From contig NZ_BJCC01000008.1 in assembly GCF_004309355.1 (NCBI RefSeq), positions 62,001-126,000 on the forward strand: a stretch of 64,000 nucleotides of DNA. The letters are read 5' to 3'. The translations under genes and the position numbers were made by a program. Within the stretch, counting starts at the first letter, position 1, and the number at the start of each line of letters is the position of its first letter. The notes beneath the pieces were generated by a model. The model made no database searches. It was given only the letters and a program-made list of their open reading frames with translations, and was not told the DNA's origin. This stretch comes from Enterococcus florum. GTDB lineage: Bacteria > Bacillota > Bacilli > Lactobacillales > Enterococcaceae. Shown piece after piece: positions 1 through 8,646 of the stretch.

Positions 1-1
1 C

Positions 2-979
<978 letters not shown>

Positions 980-1034
980 CAGAACTTTCTGGCACCATCC
1001 GATACAAAATAAGAAATTTTGAGGAGGAAACAGA

Positions 1035-1757
1035 ATGGATACCACCATGAGTACACAATTTATTGGCGAGCTCTTAGGTACAGCGATTCTAGTTTTATTA
1101 GGTGACGGTGTCGTAGCAGGAGTGAGCTTGAGAAAGTCAAAAGCAGAAGGGGCTGGATGGATCGCCATCACGCTTGGCTGGGGGGCTGCCGTAACGATCG
1201 GTGCTTATTCTGCCGGGTATATGTCGCCTGCGCATTTGAACCCTGCTGTAACGATCGGCATGGCCATGACCGGAAATATCGGGTGGGATGCTGTTACACC
1301 TTATATCCTCGCTCAAGTTCTAGGCGGGATCTTAGGCGGAATTTTAGTCTTTATCCAATACTATCCACATTGGAAAGAGACTCAGGATTCGGCAACGATT
1401 TTAGGTGTTTTTTCTACAGGGCCTGCGATTCGCAGCTTGGGAATGAACTTAGTCAGTGAAATCATCGGCACCTTTATGTTGGTTTTTGCTTTATTGGCTT
1501 TTGGAATGGGAGACTTCGGTGACGGGCTGAATCCGATCGCAGTTGGGATCTTAATCATTTCCATCGGGTTGTCTTTAGGGGGGACTACAGGATATGCTAT
1601 CAACCCAGCTCGGGACTTAGGACCGCGGATCGCACATGCTTTCTTGCCGATCCCTAACAAAGGAGATTCTGATTGGGGCTATTCATGGGTTCCAATCGCA
1701 GGACCAGTCATCGGTGCTGTTTTAGCCGCTGGATTATTTATGGTGCTGCCAATTTAA
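1035..1757 (+). CDS. glpF: Glycerol uptake facilitator (aquaglyceroporin)
   Basis: Membrane channel that lets glycerol diffuse in for GlpK to trap. The 240-aa protein has the MIP pattern: six hydrophobic helices and two NPA boxes, HLNPAVTIG near residue 68 and INPARDLGPR near 190. The Asp after the second NPA box (NPARD) is typical of glycerol-conducting members rather than strict aquaporins. A GAGGAGG site lies 7 bases before the ATG; a second in-frame ATG four codons later is less well placed. Probably cotranscribed with glpK and closed by the hairpin that follows. Confidence 0.93.
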   Translation: MDTTMSTQFIGELLGTAILVLLGDGVVAGVSLRKSKAEGAGWIAITLGWGAAVTIGAYSAGYMSPAHLNPAVTIGMAMTGNIGWDAVTPYILAQVLGGILGGILVFIQYYPHWKETQDSATILGVFSTGPAIRSLGMNLVSEIIGTFMLVFALLAFGMGDFGDGLNPIAVGILIISIGLSLGGTTGYAINPARDLGPRIAHAFLPIPNKGDSDWGYSWVPIAGPVIGAVLAAGLFMVLPI

Positions 1758-1765
1758 CCAAAAAA

Positions 1766-1793
1766 CAAGGACAGTCTGCACAGGCTGTCCTTG
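1766..1793 (+). terminator. Hairpin after glpF
   Basis: CAAGGACAG and CTGTCCTTG form a perfect 9-bp stem around a 10-base loop just after the glpF stop. The following T-run is weak, so termination may be partial and dha transcription may receive readthrough. About 200 bases without a gene follow before dhaK; they contain a possible extended -10 (TGCTAGAAT, 1873-1881). Confidence 0.6.
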
Positions 1794-1992
1794 CTTTGAA
1801 ATTACAATTATATTGCGGAGTAAGAAATTATTGCCGAGATTACCCAGACAACTTCTCGCTAAAAAGGTCTGGTGCTAGAATAAAAGTGGAACGCCGTTTT
1901 GGCAGTAAAAGGATGGATAGTCTAATTGATTTCGGCAAAAAAGTGGAGATCTATAAACCTCTGCTTTAAAAAAAGATCTAGGAGGGAAAAAA

Positions 1993-2976
1993 GTGAAAAA
2001 AATCATTAATCAACCAAAGGATGTTGTAGAAGAAATGGTGGCAGGACTGGTCGGGTCCTATCCTGACTATTTGAAACAAGTACCAGAAACGTTGGTTGTT
2101 GCACGAACGGATGAGTTTGATTCGGTAGCATTGGTCAGCGGCGGAGGTAGTGGACACGAGCCTTCTCACGCAGGTTTTGTTGGCGATGGCATGTTAAGTG
2201 CGGCGGTTTGCGGACAAGTCTTTACGTCGCCAACCCCAGATCAAATTTATGAGGCCATCAAAGCAACGGACAAGGGTAAAGGGGCTTTGATGATCGTTAA
2301 GAATTATTCTGGCGATGTTATGAATTTTGATATGGCAAAAGAAATGGCAGAGATGGAAGACATTGAAGTGGCTTCAGTCTTGGTCGATGATGACATTGCG
2401 GTAGAAGACAGCACATATACCCAAGGCCGCCGCGGAGTAGCCGGAACCGTGCTGGTGCACAAAATCTTAGGTGGTTTGGCTCGGGAAGGCAAGAGTGTCA
2501 ACGAGCTGGCTGTTTACGGCGAAGCGCTGGTCAAGGATATCAAAACGGTGGGGATTGCGCTTTCTGGCGCAACTGTACCAGAGGTTGGCAAACCGGGCTT
2601 TACACTAGACGATGATGAGATGGAATATGGCGTTGGTATCCATGGCGAACCAGGGTATCGCCGGGAAAAAATCAAGACCTCCAGCGAGATCGCCAAAGAA
2701 GTCGTAGGCAAATTGAAGGCTGAATTCGGCTGGCAGTCTGGCGATAGTTACGGGGTATTTGTCAATGGGATGGGAGCAACCCCACTGATGGAGCTGTTCA
2801 TCTATTTTAACGATGTCAAAGCTTTGTTGGAAGCAGATGGTATCAAGGTAGCATTCACCAAAGTTGGCAATTACATGACGTCGTTAGATATGGCAGGTGC
2901 TTCAGTGACACTCATCAAACTCGACGACAAACGAGTGAGCTTGTTGAACGAGCCTGTGCATACGATTGCCTGGTAA
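1993..2976 (+). CDS. dhaK: Dihydroxyacetone kinase, substrate-binding subunit DhaK
   Basis: Binds dihydroxyacetone covalently and presents it to DhaL for phosphorylation, giving DHAP. The 327-aa length fits PTS-type DhaK. SGGGSGHEPSHAG near residue 50 is the phosphate/ligand loop, and His217 in GIHGEPG is the residue that forms the hemiaminal with substrate. The GTG start at 1993 has an AGGAGGG site 6 bases upstream. It is the first gene of a tight dhaKLM operon next to glycerol uptake genes, suggesting glycerol or DHA dissimilation; no glycerol dehydrogenase is seen within the window. Confidence 0.95.
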   Translation: MKKIINQPKDVVEEMVAGLVGSYPDYLKQVPETLVVARTDEFDSVALVSGGGSGHEPSHAGFVGDGMLSAAVCGQVFTSPTPDQIYEAIKATDKGKGALMIVKNYSGDVMNFDMAKEMAEMEDIEVASVLVDDDIAVEDSTYTQGRRGVAGTVLVHKILGGLAREGKSVNELAVYGEALVKDIKTVGIALSGATVPEVGKPGFTLDDDEMEYGVGIHGEPGYRREKIKTSSEIAKEVVGKLKAEFGWQSGDSYGVFVNGMGATPLMELFIYFNDVKALLEADGIKVAFTKVGNYMTSLDMAGASVTLIKLDDKRVSLLNEPVHTIAW

Positions 2977-2997
2977 AAAGGACAAGGAGCGAGACAA

Positions 2998-3576
2998 ATG
3001 TTTACACCAGATAATTTGAGAGAGACCTTCAAGCGATTCAATCAAAAAATTCAAGACAAAAAAGAGTATTTAAGCGAATTGGACACACCTATTGGTGATG
3101 GCGACCATGGCAATAACATGGGTCGAGGCATGGATGCAGTATCAGCAGCCGACTTGAGCGGCGACTTGCCCGCGATTTTCAAAACCGTTGCGATGGCGTT
3201 GATCGGGAAAGTGGGCGGCGCATCTGGGCCTTTGTACGGTACCGCGATGATGGAAATGATGAAAGCCAGCAAAGAGAGTAGCGATCCGGCGACTTTGTTG
3301 ACAGCTGCAGCTGAAGGTATCAAAAAACGTGGAGGTGCTCAGCAAGGAGAAAAGACCATGCTGGACCTGTGGATCCCGGCGATTGACGTAGTGAAAAACG
3401 GGGCATTGACGGAAGCAAAACTGCAGGAACTGGCTGAGAAAACCAAAGATATCAAGGCAACCAAAGGGAGAGCTTCTTATGTGGGTGATCGCTCGATCGG
3501 TCACATTGATCCCGGAGCAATGTCGTCTGCTTACCTGTTCGAGTCGATGATTGAGGCAGGTGTGTTTGATGAATAG
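2998..3576 (+). CDS. dhaL: Dihydroxyacetone kinase, ADP-binding subunit DhaL
   Basis: Carries a tightly held ADP that is rephosphorylated by DhaM and passes the phosphate to DHA bound on DhaK. The 192-aa all-helical domain begins with the Mg-binding motif PIGDGDHGNN (Asp34 and Asp36, His37), and has GGASGPLYG and the C-terminal GRASYVGDRSIGHIDPGA signature. An AAGGAGCGAG site precedes the ATG. It starts 21 bases after dhaK and overlaps dhaM by 8 bases, so translation is probably coupled. Confidence 0.95.
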   Translation: MFTPDNLRETFKRFNQKIQDKKEYLSELDTPIGDGDHGNNMGRGMDAVSAADLSGDLPAIFKTVAMALIGKVGGASGPLYGTAMMEMMKASKESSDPATLLTAAAEGIKKRGGAQQGEKTMLDLWIPAIDVVKNGALTEAKLQELAEKTKDIKATKGRASYVGDRSIGHIDPGAMSSAYLFESMIEAGVFDE

Positions 3577-3937
3577 AGGTGTTTTGCTAATCTCTCATAC
3601 AAAAGAAATACCTGAAGGCCTGAAGCGGTTGATTGGGGAAGTGGCAAAAGATGTACCCGTCACAACAGCAGGCGGCTTAGAAGACGGCGGAATTGGGACT
3701 TCAATGGAACGAATCTTACAGGCAATCGAAGACAATAGTGCCGATGAGCTTCTAGCCTTTTATGATTTAGGCAGCGCCAAGATGAATTTGGAACTGGCGA
3801 TTGAAATGACAGAGAAATCGGTTACCCTTTTTGATGCAGCCTTTGTTGAAGGTGCTTATACTGCTTGTGCATTGATAGCAGCTGGGGCAGAAGAGGCAGA
3901 GATCGAAACGCAGCTAGAGGCGTTGAAGGTGAAATAG
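3569..3937 (+). CDS. dhaM: PTS-dependent dihydroxyacetone kinase phosphotransferase DhaM (EIIA-like)
   Basis: Takes phosphate from HPr and hands it to the ADP of DhaL. This is the short single-domain form (122 aa, mannose-type EIIA fold) without the fused HPr and EI domains of the E. coli protein. His10 in LLISHTKEI is the phospho-acceptor; GGLEDGGIGTS is the conserved loop. The ATG at 3569 overlaps the end of dhaL; a TTG upstream at 3551 is in frame but would extend the overlap. Last gene before a strong terminator. Confidence 0.93.
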   Translation: MNRGVLLISHTKEIPEGLKRLIGEVAKDVPVTTAGGLEDGGIGTSMERILQAIEDNSADELLAFYDLGSAKMNLELAIEMTEKSVTLFDAAFVEGAYTACALIAAGAEEAEIETQLEALKVK

Positions 3938-3961
3938 CAGGTACTGGTGATTGTTCAATCA

Positions 3962-4008
3962 AAAAAGCCATTGAAATGTGGAGACAGCTCTCATTTCAAT
4001 GGCTTTTT
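3962..4008. terminator. Bidirectional terminator between dhaM and the STAND gene
   Basis: A 17-bp perfect inverted repeat (AAAAAGCCATTGAAATG and its complement) with A and T runs on both sides serves the converging dhaM (plus) and STAND (minus) genes. Confidence 0.9.
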
Positions 4009-4035
4009 CAGCTGAAATGGGAAATAGGTACTTAG

Positions 4036-6873
4036 TCAGCATAATTTAGTCAGTATCTGAGGGTCAAGCAATCGTCGATGCACATTTGCTTGAAAAAAAC
4101 CATATGGAAGCCAACATAGAATATTGCAGTGGTGCATTTCTATTTTTGCTTTATTCAGCCACTCATTTGTACTTTTGCTCAAGCAATTATTTTTTGATCC
4201 AAACAAATAATCAGAAAGGTGAAGAGAAAAGTGATAATGGCAAAACGATTTTTTTAAATCGGTTAGGCATTTTTCATGAATATAACGCTTAAAATACAAA
4301 ATTCCTAAGAAACGATAGTCTGTTACATGTATACGCCGAAAGATGATAGCTGACCCTTCCATCCGATATTTCACAGCGGTTTCAGTTAAATCAATCGCTG
4401 CATTGCAGTTTCCATTTCGAATAAGATAGCTAGAAAAATTCTTTTGAGCAATCGCAACACGGTGTGAGTTTCTTCCATAACGCTCTATCGCTTTCTCAAG
4501 TGAGTACTGGAGATATCCTTTGGCTTTTTCCAGATATTTCACCTTGTCGTATTCATCATACATATAGCAATAAGTCATCCCCAGGTCATTGTAGCAAGCA
4601 CGAATAGTATAGCTATCTTTAGGTAAAACCTCATATCCAACTTTCAGATATTCTTTTCGAGTAGCAAGAGCCTGTCGCAAAAAGGATCGGTCCTTTTTTT
4701 GTAAATACTTTGAATTGTAAGCAATACCAAGTAAATTAAGCAGTTTGAAATAGGCGTACAACCATTCTTGCTTTTGATCCCCAAACTGATGATCAATTTT
4801 TTTCTTGATTCTTTTTTTCATATCCTTCAAGCGGTGAATAGCTTCTGAACATTTACCATTATGGGTTAACATGCTGGCCCATTTCCGCTCTATTCGAATA
4901 TAGGTCAAGTCATCTTTGGGGAGAAAATCAGCAGTCTCTTTAAAAATCTTATATCGTTCTTCCAGCAGCCAAACTGCCTTTCCTTTCATTTTCGATACTT
5001 CATAAAAAACCGTTAAGTAGATATTTCGACACTGCACCTTTTTCAACTTGTAGTTATATGAATCTTCTTCTGGGTGCAGTAGGTTGAATAAATGCCACAT
5101 TTCTTCATTCTGAGCATCGCTATCTGCTTTGTAGCTAGAGAACCTTGCCCGGAATTTCAGATAATTTTGCAATAAATAGAATCGTTCTATCGTAGGTTCT
5201 TTATATTTTTGCAAAACGGCATCTGCAACTCCTAGCGTATGAAATTTTTCAAGATATTCTTCCCCATTTTCTTTGATAGAGAAAAATTTCCCTACGTTTT
5301 TAACAAAGGGACGTACAATTTCATTAATATTTTTAAATTTTATTCTCAATGCTCCTTGCGTTAAGCTGTGGCATTCGTAATTGATCTGATTGGTGGAATT
5401 ATTTCTTTTAATTAACCAGCCCATTTCAAATAATTTTCTGAAGATCAGTTTTAGTTCTGTAGCCGTAATTCGCTCATTCTTGAGGACTTCATGCTGATTT
5501 TTTACCATCAATTCTACCAATAATTCTTGATTGAGTGATGTGTTTGGTAAATGAGCAAAATAGACCATGATTCTTTTTTCTTTTTGATTTAGTCCACTAT
5601 TGATAAACAAGCGAAAAATTATTTCTTGGATTGTATGGTAAGTGTCATCGTTGTCACGAACTTCAAAAGACAGAAAGTCTTCAGGCAGCAGGCTGTTGCT
5701 AGTCAAAATAATTTCCTGCAATTTTTCAATAGAGAGGGAGCCCATAAACCCAACCTGAGCCAACAGCTTGATCAGGTAAGTGTGGGAACCGAGATGACGG
5801 AAGATCGTTGTAAGCATAGGTCGATCTTTTTCTGAAATCTCAGATTTGAAAAAGTGACGAAATAGGTCAAGACAGTTCTCTTCAGAAAGCGGCGGAAAGT
5901 CACACAATCTTTGACTATACGTTGGGATGGTATCATTATCCGCATTGGCTTTTGAAGTAACTAAAATCTGCCAGCCAATCTCACAAAGGGGCGTCAGTTT
6001 TTCACAGGAAAGGAGCTGTGCGGTCGTGGTTACGTTATCAATAATCAGTAGAATTGATGAGTTGTATTCAGCCATTTTACAAACAAAATCATCCATCATA
6101 CTTGTAAGGAACTGATCTGTTTCGACCTTATTCAATCCTTTCAGCATTTCTGGATCAATCGCATCAAACAGTTGAAGACGAACATCCTTTACCTCATCTG
6201 AGGGGACGGTGATAAAAAGGTTCTTTCGGGAACTTTGTCTAGAATAATGTCTGGCGAAAGTCGTTTTACCCATACCGCCAATCGAAGGAAGATAGATAGG
6301 TTGTTTAAACCTAACAAATAGTTCGTCCATATCCTTTTGCTGCTTTTCTCTTCCAATGTAGAAGTTGAATGTTTGCGTGCTGATCGTAAGGTATGTTGGA
6401 AAAGGGTAAAAAGGTAAATCTTCTGTCACTTCACCATCCAGATTATCACCGCAAACCATTCGAAAAGGGATTTTTTGAAACTTATTGTTTTGAAATTCTT
6501 TCCAAAAAGCAGCAAACTCTGGAACAATGTCCTGCAAACTATTCAGTTTTTTTTCGGGTGCTCGCTGCTCGGTATCGAGATTAAGTTTGTCAAGTGCTTG
6601 ATTGAATCCATCAAAAAATGGCCCTAATAAAGCAGGATTCGACAAGTATTTTTTTTCAATAGTCAACTTATTTTTTTCCAAAATAACCACATTTAAAGCT
6701 GATTTTGTAAGAGACTTACTTGGTGCTGTGTTTTTCTCTTTCCAATTCCTCAATGTCTGCAGGGTCATGTTTTCTGCATTTCTTTCACAATAATTCAAAA
6801 ATTTGTTTAGATCAAAAAGCTTCGCCACACTATATCCAATAATTTTTTGTACTTCTGCTTGATTTACTTTCAA
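4036..6873 (-). CDS. STAND/NB-ARC ATPase with N-terminal putative DNA-binding region and C-terminal TPR-like repeats
   Basis: A 945-aa cytoplasmic signal-transduction ATPase. The first 70 residues look like a small helical DNA-binding or adaptor domain (FDLNKFLNYCERN, then LQTLRNWKEKN). Near residue 170 comes a NB-ARC entry (FYIGREKQQKD), then Walker A GGMGKTTFAR (about 199-208) and Walker B SILLIIDNV (about 273-281). The last 300 residues are helical and TPR-like (ACYNDLGMTYCYMYDEYDK, AQKNFSSYLIRNGN). The TTG start at 6873 is chosen because AAAGGAGG lies 9 bases upstream; the open frame reaches 7029 but has no ribosome site there. Divergent to a run of small genes. It could be a transcription activator of the AfsR/MalT type or a defence sensor; the ligand is unknown. 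Confidence 0.8.
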   Translation of the reverse strand: MKVNQAEVQKIIGYSVAKLFDLNKFLNYCERNAENMTLQTLRNWKEKNTAPSKSLTKSALNVVILEKNKLTIEKKYLSNPALLGPFFDGFNQALDKLNLDTEQRAPEKKLNSLQDIVPEFAAFWKEFQNNKFQKIPFRMVCGDNLDGEVTEDLPFYPFPTYLTISTQTFNFYIGREKQQKDMDELFVRFKQPIYLPSIGGMGKTTFARHYSRQSSRKNLFITVPSDEVKDVRLQLFDAIDPEMLKGLNKVETDQFLTSMMDDFVCKMAEYNSSILLIIDNVTTTAQLLSCEKLTPLCEIGWQILVTSKANADNDTIPTYSQRLCDFPPLSEENCLDLFRHFFKSEISEKDRPMLTTIFRHLGSHTYLIKLLAQVGFMGSLSIEKLQEIILTSNSLLPEDFLSFEVRDNDDTYHTIQEIIFRLFINSGLNQKEKRIMVYFAHLPNTSLNQELLVELMVKNQHEVLKNERITATELKLIFRKLFEMGWLIKRNNSTNQINYECHSLTQGALRIKFKNINEIVRPFVKNVGKFFSIKENGEEYLEKFHTLGVADAVLQKYKEPTIERFYLLQNYLKFRARFSSYKADSDAQNEEMWHLFNLLHPEEDSYNYKLKKVQCRNIYLTVFYEVSKMKGKAVWLLEERYKIFKETADFLPKDDLTYIRIERKWASMLTHNGKCSEAIHRLKDMKKRIKKKIDHQFGDQKQEWLYAYFKLLNLLGIAYNSKYLQKKDRSFLRQALATRKEYLKVGYEVLPKDSYTIRACYNDLGMTYCYMYDEYDKVKYLEKAKGYLQYSLEKAIERYGRNSHRVAIAQKNFSSYLIRNGNCNAAIDLTETAVKYRMEGSAIIFRRIHVTDYRFLGILYFKRYIHEKCLTDLKKSFCHYHFSLHLSDYLFGSKNNCLSKSTNEWLNKAKIEMHHCNILCWLPYGFFQANVHRRLLDPQILTKLC

Positions 6874-6919
6874 AATGACGTTCCTCCTTTCGAAAAAACA
6901 GAACGACTGTATCATCTTC

Positions 6920-6947
6920 ATTGTAAGGCGGAGAAATAAAATAGCAA
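6920..6947 (-). promoter_or_regulatory. Putative promoter of the STAND gene
   Basis: On the minus strand TTGCTA and TACAAT are separated by 16 bases and lie about 50 bases before the TTG start. Moderate match to a sigma-A promoter. Confidence 0.45.
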
Positions 6948-7122
6948 GCAAATTAATGAGATTTTCAAATTTTTTTTCAAAGAAAAAATGTGACAAATAT
7001 TGGTGGAGTATTCCATCTGAACAGGTCAAAAAACCTAATAATTCAGCGTTTTATGTCCCGTTTGAGATTTTTTTTAAGATTTTAAAAAAGCCTTTTCAGA
7101 AAATGATAGAATTTTATTATTA

Positions 7123-7153
7123 AAAAGCAGCCTATCCAAAGTTAGCTGTTTTT
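7123..7153 (+). promoter_or_regulatory. Leader hairpin upstream of the small-protein genes
   Basis: AAAAGCAGC(C)TA and TAGCTGTTTT form an 11-bp stem with one bulge and one G-U pair and an 8-base loop, 36 bases before the 37-aa ORF. It could be a 5' UTR structure, an attenuator or part of the binding site for the divergent regulator. A -10-like TATTAT lies at 7115-7120. Confidence 0.4.
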
Positions 7154-7188
7154 AATAAAACTTTTTTAGGAAACAGGAGGAATTGAAG

Positions 7189-7302
7189 ATGAGAGAGCAA
7201 ATTTTGCAGAGTTTACAAAGGGGATTTGCAAATAGTAGGAAGGATAGACTTTTTATAAGAGCGGGTTTTATCTCTGACCCAGAAGAACAAGAAGATGAGT
7301 AA
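7189..7302 (+). CDS. Small 37-aa acidic-tailed peptide, unknown function
   Basis: A short ORF with an excellent AGGAGG site 8 bases before the ATG. The first 27 residues are basic and could form an amphipathic helix (MREQILQSLQRGF); the last nine are strongly acidic (DPEEQEDE). There is no signal peptide or GG leader, so it is not an obvious secreted pheromone or bacteriocin. It is the first gene transcribed divergently from the STAND ATPase, a position often taken by a regulator's target or small effector. A further 28-codon frame (7311-7397) follows but has no ribosome site. No family recognised. Confidence 0.6.
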   Translation: MREQILQSLQRGFANSRKDRLFIRAGFISDPEEQEDE

Positions 7303-7393
7303 TTAATCTAATGCAAGCATTTGAAGGGAAACAAATCACTATAGGCTGTTATTCTGTTCCCCATTTTATAGATAGTGCAAAGGAGTTGTTTTT

Positions 7394-7903
7394 TTGAATA
7401 CAACTGAAGAACGCATGATCCATTCACTTTCAATCATTGCCAAAAAATTGGAGTGGTCACAGGACAAACCGGATCATATCGTTACTGCCATTCGTACTGT
7501 TGGCCACTGTCAAACTATGGCTAATACTATCGCTAAAGCCTATCCAGAATTTGAATGGGCAGCAGCAGAATTTAATGAGCTTGTCAATCAAACGCGTATG
7601 GTCAGCATCAACGATCTAATCGCTCCTTGCATGGAACTAAGCTCGAAAGATAGTCGTTCAACTATTCTTTTGGTTTGGATTTTTTTCTTAGCTGAAAATG
7701 TGAATGGTGAATTACGAGATCCAGAAAAGGAAAAATTAGCTAAAAAGTTAATGGGTAATTTTTTTAGCGATGCGCATAGAGACAATTTTGAATTACTAGG
7801 ATACGATAATTTTGCCCTTTTAGGAATTCTTTGGTTGATTGATTATGATCATTTTCGTTATCGAGTCGATTGTCAAAAGTTAGAAGAAAATGAGTGCGAT
7901 TGA
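7394..7903 (+). CDS. Unknown 169-aa soluble protein in STAND module
   Basis: No family recognised. It starts with TTG behind an AAAGGAG site 10 bases upstream; the next in-frame ATG is seven codons later. The sequence is mostly helical with a hydrophobic patch near residue 90 (ILLVWIFFLAENVNG) and an aromatic C-terminal third (GILWLIDYDHFRY). No signal peptide or clear membrane span. The stop overlaps a possible GTG start of the next gene, suggesting coupling. It is in the same direction as the 37-aa peptide and probably in its operon. Confidence 0.6.
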   Translation: MNTTEERMIHSLSIIAKKLEWSQDKPDHIVTAIRTVGHCQTMANTIAKAYPEFEWAAAEFNELVNQTRMVSINDLIAPCMELSSKDSRSTILLVWIFFLAENVNGELRDPEKEKLAKKLMGNFFSDAHRDNFELLGYDNFALLGILWLIDYDHFRYRVDCQKLEENECD

Positions 7904-7971
7904 ATCAGGTCGTGGCTTTTTTGATGGGTATGCCTAAAGAATCAAACGAAAAAAGATTTGGAGTGAGGAAA

Positions 7972-8304
7972 ATGAAATATATTGTAATACTTGCTATTAT
8001 TGTCGTTCCTGCATTATGGTTCAGACATCAAACCTTTAATAAAATTGCAGATCTTATTGCTTCTCTTGAGGAATTAGAAATACAGCTGCAAGCAGCCGTT
8101 CGCAGTGGGGATTTCTCTTCTCTTGAGATGATCACACAGCATTCTCAAGAAATTAACCGCTCATATCCATTTTTGGCTAAATTCGGTGATTTTAAGAATG
8201 TCCGGAGAGAGTATCTAAATCATTATGATCATTTTATAAATCAGTTGAATAGTGTCTATAAAGAGCTAGAAATTCAGTCTCGTGTCAACAATCTAAACAA
8301 ATAG
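7972..8304 (+). CDS. Unknown membrane-anchored 110-aa protein in STAND module
   Basis: The ATG at 7972 follows a GAGTGAGGAA site. Residues 2-18 form one membrane span (YIVILAIIVVPALWF), followed by about 90 residues of predicted helix with heptad-like spacing (IASLEELEIQLQAAV, then FINQLNSVYKELEIQS). The likely topology is an N-terminal anchor with a soluble helical body. A GTG at 7894, overlapping the previous stop, would add 26 residues without a ribosome site. Superficially LemA-like, but the LemA signature is absent. Function unknown. Confidence 0.6.
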   Translation: MKYIVILAIIVVPALWFRHQTFNKIADLIASLEELEIQLQAAVRSGDFSSLEMITQHSQEINRSYPFLAKFGDFKNVRREYLNHYDHFINQLNSVYKELEIQSRVNNLNK

Positions 8305-8360
8305 CTCTAAACGTCAACTTGGACAGAGACTGTTAAAAAAATTTGAGAGGAGGTGAAATA

Positions 8361-8504
8361 ATGGCTTATACGTATTATTTAGAAGGGCAAACAGGTTGGG
8401 ATCCAAGTAAACCGAGAACTTGCCCAAAGTGCGGTGGTACATCTTACAGCTCGAATGCAATATCTGGGAAGGCCAAATGCCCGCACTGCGGTTTTGAATT
8501 TTAA
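8361..8504 (+). CDS. 47-aa double zinc-knuckle (zinc ribbon) protein
   Basis: A tiny ORF with a strong AGGAGGTG site before its ATG. It has CPKCGG at residues 21-26 and CPHCGF at 40-45, a classic four-Cys zinc ribbon with 13 residues between knuckles. Such ribbons bind nucleic acid or protein partners. It closes the divergent gene set of the STAND module and is followed by a strong terminator. Confidence 0.7.
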   Translation: MAYTYYLEGQTGWDPSKPRTCPKCGGTSYSSNAISGKAKCPHCGFEF

Positions 8505-8568
8505 AAAGAAATCATACTCAAACTGCGTAGTTTTGCAAGAAGGAATAGAAATAAAATGAGATATTTAT

Positions 8569-8611
8569 AGCCATTAAAATGACAATAAGCTGATCATTTT
8601 AATGGCTTCTT
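8569..8611. terminator. Bidirectional terminator closing the STAND module
   Basis: A perfect 14-bp stem (AGCCATTAAAATGA and complement) with an 11-base loop and T-rich tail lies between the zinc-ribbon gene and the converging glycosyltransferase. Confidence 0.85.
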
Positions 8612-8646
8612 TCTTATTCAAATTTACTGACGAATAGCCAGGTTAC

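Noticed and set aside
6874-7029. Upstream extension of the STAND gene to an ATG at 7029
   Set aside because: No ribosome site, and it would cover the promoter-like hexamers; the TTG at 6873 has AAAGGAGG at proper spacing.
7311-7397. 28-codon ORF between the 37-aa peptide and the 169-aa gene
   Set aside because: No ribosome site and no codon pattern to support it; mentioned only within the neighbouring entry.
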